Shown here one piece after another: positions 29,067-38,808 of a stretch of 64,000 nt of DNA. The stretch covers positions 248,001 to 312,000 of the forward strand of contig CAVOTH010000002.1 in NCBI GenBank assembly GCA_963699085.1. Direction: 5' to 3'. The stretch's first letter is position 1; each line of letters begins with the position of its first letter. The notes under the pieces were generated by a model. That model saw only the letters and a list, made by a program, of their open reading frames with translations. It searched no databases and had not been told where the DNA came from. This DNA is from Bog-756 sp963699085. GTDB taxonomy: Bacteria; Actinomycetota; Acidimicrobiia; Acidimicrobiales; RAAP-2. The position numbers and the translations under genes were made by a program.

Positions 29067-31497
29067 TCATGAGCCCGGGTTCACCTGGACGACGACCACC
29101 TGACCGAGCCGCACGCCTCCGGTGATCTGGATGTAGGAGCCTTCCGTCAGTCCGGTCGTCACCGGAACTTCGGTGACCCGACCGCCCCGCGTCAGGTTCA
29201 CGGTGCGCACCACGTCCTGGCCGGTCCCGTTCTGGCTCACCGCGGCGATGGGCACGGTGAGCGCGTCGTCGATCTGCTGGTCGACCACGGTGATCGACAC
29301 CTGCGAACCGTCGGCGCCGGTGAGATCCGACACGGCGATCGTGCCCTCGTAGACCTGGGCAGCTCCCACCGTGGTGGTATCGCTGTCGAGTTCGGTGATG
29401 ACGCCGGTGCCCGATGAGTTTTCGCCGCTGATCTGCACCGTGCAGGTCTGCCCGACTTGCAGATTCGTCCGGTTGGCGGCGGACGCCTGGAGGGTGACGC
29501 TCAGATCGGGCTCGACGAGCGACAGGATGGGCTCGCCGGGTGCCACCGTGGCCCCGGCCTTCACGAACACCGTGCCGATGCGTGTCGGCCACTGCCCGAC
29601 GATCATGTCCGTCGGCTCGAAGGTGATGTTGGTCTGCAGCGATTGCACGGTGACGGTCACATGTGTCTGGCCCGCCAACAGCAGCGCCGCGCCGGGCAGC
29701 GGTACGTAGTTCTGTCCGGGCTCGGCCGTTCCCTGGATGGCGAAGCTCACCGAGGTGTTCTTCACCGGTGCCTGACTGGCGGTGATGGTGAAGGTGGCGG
29801 CACCTCCCTGGGAGACTGTGCCGGTTGAGCCGGAGATGGTCAGGGTCGGGACCACTGACGTGGTGATCTGGACGGAGGCGCTGCTCGGGCTTCCTACGAC
29901 GTAGGACGTGCTCGCTGCCAGTGAGACGGTCAATATCCGATCGGCCTCGACCGTGTTTCCGGTCACCGTCGGGATCTCGACCTGGGTGGACGTCTGATCG
30001 GCCGGGACCACGATACTTCCGGCCGGAGGGTTGTAGTCGGTACCGACGACGGCGTTCCCGCCGTAGCTCAGCTGGATGGTGAGCGGGGTGCTGACCGCCT
30101 CACTCAATCCGATGGACACGGCGTACGGCTGTCCCTTCTGCAGGTAGGTGGTGGCCGACGTCAACGTCACCACGGGCCGCGCCGTGCTCCCGGCGATGGT
30201 GACGACGGCCGACCCCTGTGACGTGACCGAGTAGGCACCCGGTGAGGGCTCGACGGCCACCACCACATAGCTCGACGGCTGGATCACCGACTGCGGGATG
30301 GTGTCGACGGTGACAGTGCCCGAGGTCTGTCCGGGCGCCAGGGTGACGACGGGGTTCACCGGGTCGTACGCGCTGCCGGGCTGGGCACTGCCCGTCACCT
30401 CGAGCTGGACCTGGGTGGTCTGTACGGGTGCCTGGTTGGCTGTGATGGTCAGCGTGGCGACGCCACCGCTGGCCACCGTGGTGCTTCCGGTGATGCTCAA
30501 GGCCGGCACGTTCGTGTTGTCGATGGTCGTCGAGGCGGTGCCCGGGGACCCGATCGAGTACCCGGTTCCGTCGCTGATCGACATGGTGAGCACCGCATCG
30601 GCGGCGACGGTCGAATTGACCCGGGTCTGCACGGACACCGTCGTCTGGGTGGCGCCCGCCTGGAGGACGGCCTGGGTTGGGGGAGTGACCACGTCCTGAC
30701 CGGTGGCCGTGCCGCCGCTGGTCAGATCGACGGTGAGTGCCGACGCCGACGGCTCTGATGCGGTGATCACGAACTCGGCGGACAAGCCCTGGCTGACCTG
30801 GGCGGCGACCGACTGGATGGTGAGCACGACGCCGTCATCGGGGATGACGTCGCCTACGAGGGTGTCGGCCCGATCCGCGGTGCCGGTGCGATGCGCCGCA
30901 GTCTGCGCGGCGGGTGGCCCGATGACCAGTGGGGCCGAGTCCTGGGTGCCGAGTTGATATCCGGAGCCCTCCTCGAGCGATACCGTCGCCGCCTCGGGAT
31001 TGGCCGGAGTCGAGTTCGGGTAGCCCTGCTGGGCCTGCCATTGGGCCAGCGCGAACTGGGTCTGTTGGGTGAAGTCGTCGTCGACGGCGCCGGGATAGTC
31101 ACCGGAGGAGGCCAGGATCTGGTTGAGCTGCAGTACGTCAGGCCCCGAGTCACCAGGGACCAGTGACCGGTAGAACGGGAGGTTGCCGGGCTCGGCCACG
31201 CTGTTCCTGCCCCCGATGGCGAACATGGTCTGTCCCGCCTGAGTGGTGTCGCCGGCGGTCGAGGACATCGAGCTCACGATGCCTTCGTTGGCGGCGTCGA
31301 CGTTCCGGATCGACTTGCGGCTCAAGGTGCCGGTCAAGGTGACCGTGTTCTGCAGCGTCCTCGCCTGGACCCGGCTGAAAACGGCCACTTCCCCCTGGCT
31401 GCTCGTGCTGGCTCCACTGGTGACCGCGTAGGTGATGGCCACGGCGATCACCACGGCGACGGCCGCGATCACCACGATGGTTCGAGTGCGCGTCCAT
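29067..31497 (-). CDS. Membrane-fusion-type adaptor with peptidoglycan-binding and four Calx-beta-like domains
   Basis: About 805 residues. Order of parts: one N-terminal helix (IVVIAAVAVVIAVAITYAV); a first lipoyl half-motif (LTGTLSRKSIRNVDAANEG); a PG_binding_1-like domain (GDSGPDVLQLNQILASSGDY, then FALAQWQAQQGYP); four Calx-beta-like sandwiches of about 105 residues each, with repeated ALSITGSTTVASGG / LTISGSTGTVSQGG starts; then the second lipoyl half (GTVFVKAGATVAPGEPILSL) and adaptor beta-barrel to the end. The start is uncertain: the ATG at 31497, with GGGGG upstream, is one frame off and needs one base deleted near 31480-31493; the alternative is a CTG overlapping the lipoprotein stop. 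Partner of the downstream MacB-type pair. Confidence 0.82.
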
Positions 31498-31516
31498 CTG
31501 GACCCCCGGGGTCTGG

Positions 31517-32149
31517 TCAGGAGCCGCCGGCTTGCGCCTTGGCGGCGCAGGCCTGCAGGTCGGAGCTGGACAGGATGTTCTGGCCCGGCGGCGGTTTGAA
31601 GCCCGACGAGCCACCGGAACTCCCGCCGAATGAGAAGAGTAGGCCCTTGGAGTTGGGAGTTGGCGCCGGGATCCCCCAGCCGCGCCCGATCATGCAGGTC
31701 CGCCACCGGAGGTAGTCCTGGTTCTCTTTTTTGACCTGGGCGAGCGTCAGGTTGTCCTGGGCGCTCTGCTCGGTCTTGAGCGCCTGGAGGATGTTGCTCT
31801 TGGCCGCGCAGGTCTGGAGGTTTTTTATGTAGCTGGGGTTGTCGGCTGGCGAGTTCGGGCTGCCGGCGCTCGGTACCCCCATGAACGGAGTTCCGAGGCC
31901 GGACAGGCACGCTTGGAAGATCCCCAGAGCGGTGAACAGGCTGGTGGTCGGGTTTGCCGCCGCCAGCGGAACCGTGGTGGCGGTGAGCCCGTGGCCGCTC
32001 TTGCCGCTCACCGAGGGGATGGCCGAGGGCGGCAACTGCCCCGAGGCCACGAAGGTCACGTGGTTGATGGCGGCATCCGACCCCCCGCATCCGGCGGCCG
32101 TGGCCGCAAGGACGACGGCGGCGAGAGCGATCCCGCAGCGCCGGTACAT
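31517..32149 (-). CDS. Lipoprotein, first gene of the MacB-type operon
   Basis: 210 residues from ATG 32149. A signal peptide ends in the lipobox LAATAAGC, so the mature protein is lipid-anchored. The rest is Ser/Gly/Pro-rich, with four further cysteines (FQACLSG, LQTCAAK, RTCMIGRGW, LQACAAK) that could form two disulfides; the last pair-like elements LQTCAAKSN and LQACAAKAQ look like an internal repeat. I do not recognise the family. It is directly upstream of the adaptor and may be an accessory or substrate-binding part of the transporter. Confidence 0.78.
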   Translation of the reverse strand: MYRRCGIALAAVVLAATAAGCGGSDAAINHVTFVASGQLPPSAIPSVSGKSGHGLTATTVPLAAANPTTSLFTALGIFQACLSGLGTPFMGVPSAGSPNSPADNPSYIKNLQTCAAKSNILQALKTEQSAQDNLTLAQVKKENQDYLRWRTCMIGRGWGIPAPTPNSKGLLFSFGGSSGGSSGFKPPPGQNILSSSDLQACAAKAQAGGS

Positions 32150-32340
32150 GGTCAGGACGCTACCAGCGTGATCTGTGGCAACAGGGGTAGCGCGGACCAG
32201 ATGCCGCGGCATGCATGCCCGGCTCGAGCCGAAATCCCCAGCTCAATAGTCGAAAACTGTGGTCCACATGGTCAAGTTCACCCCGCGATCAGTCGATTAC
32301 AGGTTGTCGCACCCAGGGACGGCAGAATCGGACGAGAGTC

Positions 32341-34671
32341 ATGACCACACCAGACGATTGGCGGATCGGCGAGCCCTCGCATCCCAGCGAGCAGCCCGTG
32401 AGCGCCCGGCTGACCCGTCGAGGGTTGAACCCCACCCGTTTGGCCTATCTCCTGGGGCCGATCGCCCTTGTGATCATCTTCCTGCTCACCCACTACGGCT
32501 TGGTGTCCAAGCAGCCACTGTGGGTATGGGTCGTCGTATTCGCCATCATCCCGATAGGCAGCCTGATCACCGACCATCTCTACGATCGCCACGCCGACCG
32601 GGTGACGCTCAACATCAGGGTCGGCTACCAGGTGGCGGCGGTCACCGCCGTCATCTACCTGAGCGGATGGGGCCCCGTCCTGTGGGGCTGCTACGCCTTC
32701 ATCGCCATGGAGAATGTGGCCAGGGGCGGGTCTTCGGTGTGGCGGACCACCACCATCTGGAGCCTGGGCGGTATGGCCGTGGGCCAGTTCGGAATCACCC
32801 AGGGGTGGTTTCCGTCTGAGCTCACCCGCTCGCAGTCACTTCCCCTGACCATCATGGGTGCCTTCGTCCTCGTGTTCATCATCCGCATGGCCGGCGCCAT
32901 CATGGAGCAGAAGGAATCGCTCATGGCCCAGAAGGTGGAGGCCGAGGTCGCGGTGCGCAATAGTGAGGACAGGTTCCGGTCGCTCATCCAGAACTCGTCG
33001 GACGTCACCATGATCCTCGGCACTGCCGGTAGCTTCCGTTATGTCTCGCCGGCAATCCGCGAGCTCCTCGGCTACGAGCCCGACGAACTGGTCGGCCTGG
33101 TTGCCACCGACTTCATCGCCGAAGAAGACCGCGTCCAGGTCCGCCAGACGTTGGGCACCGACTTCCAGTCCCAGGCAGGCACCGCTGCTCTCGAGTTCCG
33201 GATGGTCCGCAAGGACGGCACCGAGTGTGACGTCGAGGCGGTGGTCACCAATCAGATGGACCGCCCCTCCGTGGCCGGCTACGTCGCCAACGTCAGGGAC
33301 GTCACCGATCGGAAGAGGTTCGAGGCCCTTCTGGCCCACCGGGCCCTGCACGATCCGCTTACCGGACTGCCCAACCGCCAGCTGATCCTGGACCGTGCCG
33401 ACCAGATGCTGGTGCGGGCCCGGCGCACCGGCGAGCCGCTGGCGGCCTACTTCATCGATCTCGACAATTTCAAGGACGCCAACGACTCGCTCGGGCACGG
33501 GGCCGGTGACCGGTTGCTCCAGGCGGTGGCCGGACGGCTCCACGGCCTGCTCCGCGCCAGCGACACGGTGGGCCGACTGGGGGGCGACGAGTTCGTCATC
33601 CTGGCCGAAGGGATGTCACTCTCCGGTGGGCCGGACGTGATCGCCGATCGGATCCGGGCCGTGTTGAAGCCCCCGTTCAGCATCCAGGGGCACGAAGGGA
33701 CCCCGCTCACCATCTCGGCGAGCGTCGGCATCGCCTGTGGCGTCCGATCGTCGGCCGACGACCTGCTGCGTGACGCCGACATCGCCCTCTACCGGGCCAA
33801 GGGAGCCGGCCGCGACCAGTCGGTGATCTTCGAGACGACGATGCAGTCCATCGCCGGCGATCGCCTCGCCCTCCGGACGGAACTGGACTCGGCGCTCGAG
33901 CGGGACGAGTACTTCCTCGTGTACCAACCGATCTTCGACCTCGACAACCTCCGACTGCTCGGTGTCGAAGCGCTGATCCGCTGGGCGCATCCGTCGAAGG
34001 GGTTGATCGTCCCTGACGCCTTCATCCCGGCGCTCGAGGAGAGCGGTCGGATCGTCGATGTGGGTCGGTGGGTGCTCGGCGAGGCATGCCGACAGGCCGC
34101 ACTCTGGCAGGCAGGAAGGCACGAGCTCACCATGGCGGTCAACATCTCCATGCGCCAACTCGAGTCCCCCGCCCTGGTCGACGACGTCCGGGAGGCCCTT
34201 GCCTCGAGCGGGATCGACCCGGGCATGCTGGTGCTCGAGGTCACCGAGTCGATCCTGATGAAAGACGCCAACGCCACGGTGGCCCGGCTCTACCAGCTGA
34301 AGCGCCTCGGCGTGCAGATCGCCATCGACGACTTCGGCACCGGGTACTCGTCGCTGGCCCACCTCCGTCAGTTCCCGGTCGACATCTTGAAGATCGACCG
34401 CTCGTTCGTGTCGGACATGAGTCGTTCACCCGATGCCGAAGCCTTCATCCACACATTGGTCGAGTTGGGACACACGCTCGGCCTGGTGACCCTGGCCGAA
34501 GGAATCGAGGAGCAGATCCAGCTGGACGGGCTGCGTATCGAGCAGTGTGATCAGGGCCAGGGGTACTACTACTCCCGCCCGATCGCCCCCTCCGGTATCG
34601 AAGAGCTCCTTGAACGCGAGCGACTGGAAGGGGCAATGGTGGCACCGCACGGTCCGATGTTGACCTGGTAG
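32341..34671 (+). CDS. Membrane-bound PAS-GGDEF-EAL protein
   Basis: 776 residues from ATG 32341. About six N-terminal helices (residues 30-190), a short coiled linker, a PAS domain (about 205-320; SLIQNSSDVTMILG), GGDEF (RLGGDEFVIL near residue 413) and EAL (GVEALIRWAHP near 542). EAL catalytic elements are complete: AVNISMRQ, VTESIL, IDDFGTGYSS, DILKIDRSF, AEGIEEQ and QGQGYYYSRP. Both synthesis and breakdown of c-di-GMP are possible. Its membrane part differs from the other two GGDEF-EAL proteins here. It is divergent from the lipoprotein/MacB operon, with a 190-base gap holding the promoters of both. Confidence 0.93.
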   Translation: MTTPDDWRIGEPSHPSEQPVSARLTRRGLNPTRLAYLLGPIALVIIFLLTHYGLVSKQPLWVWVVVFAIIPIGSLITDHLYDRHADRVTLNIRVGYQVAAVTAVIYLSGWGPVLWGCYAFIAMENVARGGSSVWRTTTIWSLGGMAVGQFGITQGWFPSELTRSQSLPLTIMGAFVLVFIIRMAGAIMEQKESLMAQKVEAEVAVRNSEDRFRSLIQNSSDVTMILGTAGSFRYVSPAIRELLGYEPDELVGLVATDFIAEEDRVQVRQTLGTDFQSQAGTAALEFRMVRKDGTECDVEAVVTNQMDRPSVAGYVANVRDVTDRKRFEALLAHRALHDPLTGLPNRQLILDRADQMLVRARRTGEPLAAYFIDLDNFKDANDSLGHGAGDRLLQAVAGRLHGLLRASDTVGRLGGDEFVILAEGMSLSGGPDVIADRIRAVLKPPFSIQGHEGTPLTISASVGIACGVRSSADDLLRDADIALYRAKGAGRDQSVIFETTMQSIAGDRLALRTELDSALERDEYFLVYQPIFDLDNLRLLGVEALIRWAHPSKGLIVPDAFIPALEESGRIVDVGRWVLGEACRQAALWQAGRHELTMAVNISMRQLESPALVDDVREALASSGIDPGMLVLEVTESILMKDANATVARLYQLKRLGVQIAIDDFGTGYSSLAHLRQFPVDILKIDRSFVSDMSRSPDAEAFIHTLVELGHTLGLVTLAEGIEEQIQLDGLRIEQCDQGQGYYYSRPIAPSGIEELLERERLEGAMVAPHGPMLTW

Positions 34672-34681
34672 TCCGCGAGCT

Positions 34682-34699
34682 CGGGGGCATGAGCCCCCG
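34682..34699 (+). terminator. Hairpin after the second GGDEF-EAL gene
   Basis: Perfect CGGGGGC / GCCCCCG arms with the four-base loop ATGA, 10 bases past the stop. A compact, very stable stem without a T-tract. Confidence 0.6.
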
Positions 34700-34801
34700 G
34701 GTGCGCACCGGTGCTGGCGGGATTACATCGCTCCCCCAGGGGCCGTGGGTGCCCGTCGGGCGCCAAACCACGGTGCCGACTCCACCACGGTTCCGACCCC
34801 A

Positions 34802-34839
34802 CCACGGTGGCCTACCTCCGCCACGGTGGCCTACCTCCG
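34802..34839. repeat. Two 19-bp tandem repeats, CCACGGTGGCCTACCTCCG
   Basis: Perfect copies at 34802-34820 and 34821-34839. Two more CCACGGT elements lie just upstream (about 34767 and 34783). The region is between convergent genes. Confidence 0.75.
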
Positions 34840-34861
34840 TACCCTTTGCGGTCGGCCTGCC

Positions 34862-36803
34862 TCAGGCCGTCGCGTCCTGCAGGATCTCGACCGGCGTGAG
34901 GTCGTCGGCTGGGGTGAAGCCGAGGATCTGGCCGTAGAAGGAGAGCTCGGCCTCGGCGGTGCGGATGATGTTCTCGGCCCTGCGGAAGCCGTGCTGCTCG
35001 CCCTCATAGGCGAGGTAGGCGTGCGGCACGCCTCTGGCCCGGAGTGCCTGCACCATGGCCTCGGCCTGGGCCGGCGGCACCACCTCGTCCTCCAGACCCT
35101 GGAAGAGGATCATGGGGGTCGAGAGCAGGTCGGTGTGGAAGACGGGTGAGCGCTCCTCGTAGAGGTCCTGGGACGCGGGCCAGGGGCCGACCATCCCATC
35201 GCAGTAACGGGACTCGAACTTGTGGGTGTCCCGGGCCAGCGCGCCCAGGTCCCCCACTCCGTAGTAACTCGCACCGGCAGCGAACACGTCCCGGAAGGTC
35301 AGTGCGCACAGCGTCGTGTAGCCGCCAGCGCTGCCGCCGTGGATCAGGAGCCCATGCGGGTCGGCCCGCCCGGTGGCCACACAGAACTTGGCGGCATTGA
35401 CGCAGTCGTCGAGGTCGACCACCCCCCAGTTCCCCTTCAGGCGCTCCCGGTAGGCGCGGCCGAAGCCGGTGCTTCCGCCGTAGTCGACATCGATCACCGC
35501 GAAGCCCCGGCTCGTCCAGAATTTGGGTGTCGAAGTCGAGGACGGATGAGCAGCTGGAAGTCGGCCCCCCGTGGCTGGCCACGATGAGCGGCGGCAGCGA
35601 GCCGGCCGGGGCGATGAAGTCGGGATTGGTCGGCGCATAGTAGAGGCCGAAGGCGGTCAGTCCCTGCTCGGTGGGGAACTCAAGGGCCTCGGGCACGGAA
35701 AGGTAGGCCTCGTCGATGCTCACGTGCCGGCTCTCCTTGAGGAGAGTGGTCGCGCCCGTCGTGGGGTCGATGGCCACCACGGCGGCCGGCGAGGTCGGCG
35801 ATCCGGCAATGGCCAGGACCCGGTCGCCGAAAATCGACAGCCGTCCGAGGCTGGTGGCGGCCACCGGTACCTCGACCAGCTCCCGTCCGGGGGCCACAGT
35901 GCCGAGATGCATCCTGTCCCCCTCGCTCCAGGTGACCACCAGGTCTCCTTCGGGGCGCGGTGCGTAGGAGGCGACGCCGAACACCCATGCGGGCTGGGCG
36001 AATTCGGCTTCACGCGGGGCGAGCGGCACTGCGCCGTCGGGGGCGTCCATATAGAGGTTCCACCACCCCGACCGATCCGAGATGAAGGTGAGTGATCCGT
36101 CGGGACCGTAGCGGGGCTCCTGCACCGCCTCGGTGGTGCCGCCGGCCACGGTCCGGACATCGGCGACCTCGAGCCCAGCGTCCAGTTCGGCCTCGCACAG
36201 CTCGGTTCCGTCCCAAGGCATCTGTGGATGGTCCCAGGCGATCCAAGCGAGCCGGCGGCCGTCGGGCGCGAGGGCCGGAGCGGCGTAGAAGTCGTGGCCC
36301 TGGGCGAGGATGCGTGGGGGCATGCTGCCGTCGGTGGGGACCACAGCCAGGAAGTTGTCCACTCGTCCGTCCCCGTGCCGCTCCCACACGCAGATCAGGT
36401 GGCGGCCGTCCGCGGTCACGATCGGGTCGGCGTACCGCCACGCCCGCTCCCCGGGAGGCTCGGGTGTGATGGCCGCCGGGGCCTCGCCGGGAGCCAGCCG
36501 ATAGAGACGCTGGTCGGAGAAGTTGGAGACGTAAGCCACGCCGTTGTGCACCACTGAACACCGGCCGCCGTACTCGTGGACGAGCGTCCGCACCGAAAAA
36601 CCTTCGGGCACCACGTCCTCCACGGTCCCGTCAGGACTGCGGCGCACCAGAACGCAGCGACCTCCCTCGCTGGGGCGCCCCTCCACCCAGAAGACGTCGT
36701 CGCCGTCGGCCATGGGCGCGCTCAGGGCGACGGCGTCGGTAACCAGCAGTGCGGCGGAGACCGGCGACTTCCAGGTCCCATACGGTGCGGTTCGAGGAGC
36801 CAT
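34862..36803 (-). CDS. S9 family prolyl oligopeptidase / acylaminoacyl-peptidase-like (one frameshift)
   Basis: About 646 residues after repair. The N-terminal two thirds form a beta-propeller (VFWVEGRPSEGGR, LVHEYGG, ICVWERHGDGRVDN, FISDRSGWWNLY). The C-terminal alpha/beta-hydrolase domain is in the next frame: deleting one base of the TTT run at 35523-35525 joins LDFDTQ to FWTSRGFAVIDVDYGGSTGFG. Catalytic Ser is in IHGGSAGGY, Asp in QGLEDEVVP and His in EGEQHGFR. No signal peptide, so it likely trims peptides in the cytoplasm. The fold and triad are clear; peptide preference is not. Confidence 0.9.
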
Positions 36804-37132
36804 CGGGCCAGGGTACCGGAGCCCGTGTTCCCTGACCGGAGTGCCGCAAGCTCACACGCCCGGGCCAACAGGTTCCGACCCGGAGGTGGATATCTGCAGG
36901 GTTCGAGCGTCGATTCCTCTCCTCGACCGATTGGGCCGCACGCCGTAGATCCTGGCCAGCGCGCTCTATCTGACCGGCGACCGTCGCCCTGAATGGCCGA
37001 TTGGGCTCCGACGGACGTGGCTGGGGCACCTCCACACTTATCCGTCGAGTGTGAACGACATCCTTGTAGTTCGACAAGCCGCTGGTGGGCCGCTGAGGCC
37101 CCCCATTGTCAGATGCACACGCACGGCGGTAA
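36804..37132. other. Intergenic region, no gene seen
   Basis: The 340 bases between the S9 peptidase start and the XRE regulator hold the promoters of these two divergent genes. A loose inverted repeat CTTGT-N6-ACAAG lies near 37060-37076. A GGTTCGA near 36900 resembles a tRNA T-loop, but no cloverleaf can be drawn. Confidence 0.5.
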
Positions 37133-37143
37133 AGTTGACAACT
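37133..37143. promoter_or_regulatory. Palindrome abutting the XRE regulator start
   Basis: AGTTG-A-CAACT, a perfect 5+1+5 inverted repeat ending one base before the GTG at 37145. Its position suits an autoregulatory operator of the encoded helix-turn-helix protein. TTGACA inside it also resembles a -35 box, but no -10 follows at the right distance. Confidence 0.4.
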
Positions 37144-37144
37144 A

Positions 37145-37552
37145 GTGGATACAAGTGAGTACACAGAAGGACCACTCCACGAGCTCGCTGAGCGGATCCG
37201 CGCCTACCGCATGAGGCACGGCATGACCCAACGCGAGCTGGCGGATCAGCTCGGCGTCACTCAGCAGTCTGTCGCCCGGTGGGAGCAGGGCTCGCCGCCG
37301 AGTCGCCACATGCTCCGCGCCGTCGACTCGCTGTTCGACGAGCCCGACCCGGCCACCCGGTCGGCGGAGATGGCCGAGATCATCGGCATCCGCCCCCTCA
37401 CCGCGGTGCCCAACCGGACCCGGGACATCGAGGCTTCACGTAAGGCCTATGTGCAGGGCTGCCTAAAGCTTCTCGAGCGGGGCGAGCGCCTCCCCAACAG
37501 GGTGCTCCTGTTGCTCGCCGATGAGCTCGGGTGGGCCATCGACGAAGGCTGA
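37145..37552 (+). CDS. XRE-family helix-turn-helix regulator
   Basis: 135 residues from GTG 37145. Helix-turn-helix: LAERIRAYRMRHGMTQRELADQ then LGVTQQSVARWEQGSPPSRHML (residues 14-58). The C-terminal half is helical (KAYVQGCLKLLERGERLPNRVLLLLADELG) and may bind a partner or ligand. It stands alone, convergent with degV. No toxin gene is adjacent, so a toxin-antitoxin role is not supported. Confidence 0.83.
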   Translation: MDTSEYTEGPLHELAERIRAYRMRHGMTQRELADQLGVTQQSVARWEQGSPPSRHMLRAVDSLFDEPDPATRSAEMAEIIGIRPLTAVPNRTRDIEASRKAYVQGCLKLLERGERLPNRVLLLLADELGWAIDEG

Positions 37553-37572
37553 GCAGGCTCGGCTGGAGTCGC

Positions 37573-38415
37573 TCAGGAACCGGCTACCCAGCTGACCCCG
37601 ATGATCTCAGCACCGCCGTGGGTGCCGATGATGGCACCCAACTGGCCCAGTCGGAGTGTCTCACGGGGGAACCGCGAGGCGATCATGTCCAGGAATTCAC
37701 CGATGTCGGGTGCCCCGCCGTGCATCACCGCGACGTGCTCGATCGAACCCGCTTCGAGCATCCGCTCGTACAGCATCTGCAAGGCTTTCTTACGGGTCCG
37801 GGGCTTCCCAGCCTCGAGGACCGTCCCGCCGGTGATGTCCACCACTGGCTTGATCGACAACATGGAGCCGAGCATGGCCCTGGCCCCGCCGATCCGCCCG
37901 CCCTTCTTCAGATTGTCCAATGTATTGAGTGCGGCGATCACGTGGGTCCGGGGGATGAGGGAGCGGATCAAGTTGAGCACTGCGTCAGCATCCGCCGCGG
38001 CCCGGGCGGCCCTGGCCGCCTCCAGAACGACGGTCCCGAGCCCGCTCGATACCGACTTGCTGTCGACCACGTGGACAGGGATCTGGCCGGACAGGGCGTC
38101 CGAAGCCGTCTGGGCGGACTGCAATGTGTTCGACAGGTCACTGGAGATGTTCACGCACACCACCGCATCGGCACCGGCGTCTCCGGCCCGGGTGAACGCC
38201 TTCTCGAAGTCGCCCGGGGATGGGCAGGCCGTCTGGGGGAGCTCGTCGGAGGCGGCCATCCGGCGGTAGAAGTCAGAGACGGTCAGGTCGAGCCCGTCGG
38301 TGAACTCCTGATTGCCGAACCGGACGGTCAGCGGGACCACTTCCACGTCGAGCTCCTCCAGGTCTTCCGACGTGAGGTCGGACGAACTGTCCGTGACGAT
38401 GTGCACTCCTGCCAT
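37573..38415 (-). CDS. DegV family fatty-acid-binding protein
   Basis: 280 residues from ATG 38415, with AAGGAGAG eight bases upstream. Family hallmarks: the N-terminal VHIVTDSSSDLTSEDLEE, PLTVRFG..EFTDG, the TACPSPGDFEKAF segment, and VCVNISSDLSNTLQSA. DegV (FakB-like) proteins bind a fatty acid and, in bacteria with FakA, present it for phosphorylation. No fakA/DAK gene is next to it here. Length is normal. Confidence 0.93.
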   Translation of the reverse strand: MAGVHIVTDSSSDLTSEDLEELDVEVVPLTVRFGNQEFTDGLDLTVSDFYRRMAASDELPQTACPSPGDFEKAFTRAGDAGADAVVCVNISSDLSNTLQSAQTASDALSGQIPVHVVDSKSVSSGLGTVVLEAARAARAAADADAVLNLIRSLIPRTHVIAALNTLDNLKKGGRIGGARAMLGSMLSIKPVVDITGGTVLEAGKPRTRKKALQMLYERMLEAGSIEHVAVMHGGAPDIGEFLDMIASRFPRETLRLGQLGAIIGTHGGAEIIGVSWVAGS

Positions 38416-38646
38416 TGCGAGGCTCTCCTTGCCGATTCGATCGGTATCGCATCCTGGGCGCCGAAGGCGACCGGTCGATTCTGGCACTGTCCAATGCCGT
38501 CCGCCTCCGTTTGGGCGCCTTTGACATTGGGACTCCGATCGGGAGCCCGATACCGGGTCCGATGAGTTTCCAGCTCGTCGCCGCCGCGCTCCCACGGTCG
38601 GTCGCGCGCCTTAGTGTTGAACCATGGATTCACGGGTGAACCCGAG

Positions 38647-38808
38647 ATGAGCGGTTGCGGCGCTGCCACGGCGCGCAAAGTCGACCAGTGCGAGTGTGAT
38701 CTGCCGCCCGGGCACCCACCCCCACACCGGTGCGACGACTGTGGAATGACCTGGCACGAGCCCGGCCCCCGGACCCAGAGCGACGTGTTGCTGAAGGATG
38801 AGGACTAG
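38647..38808 (+). CDS. Small Cys/His-rich protein with CxxPxGHxxxH motif
   Basis: 53 residues from ATG 38647, too short for confident calling alone. It holds six cysteines and several histidines: an early CGAA, then QCECDLPPGHPPPHRCDDCG, where CDLPPGHPPPH fits C-x2-P-x-G-H-x3-H, followed by CDDC. This strongly suggests a single bound zinc. The same C-x2-P-x-G-H-x3-H pattern occurs in the small protein at 52167-52409. Ribosome site is weak. Confidence 0.5.
   Translation: MSGCGAATARKVDQCECDLPPGHPPPHRCDDCGMTWHEPGPRTQSDVLLKDED

Noticed and set aside
31498..32090. Extension of the adaptor frame upstream to give 1007 codons
   Set aside because: It overlaps the lipoprotein gene in another frame; the lipoprotein has a proper signal peptide and lipobox, so the extension is not coding.
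13907..32190. GTGGCAACAGGGGT present near 13907 and near 32177
   Set aside because: A 14-base match is expected by chance several times among all pairs in a 64-kb GC-rich window; contexts differ.
36880..36960. Possible tRNA because of a GGTTCGA T-loop-like sequence
   Set aside because: No matching acceptor, D or anticodon stems could be drawn.
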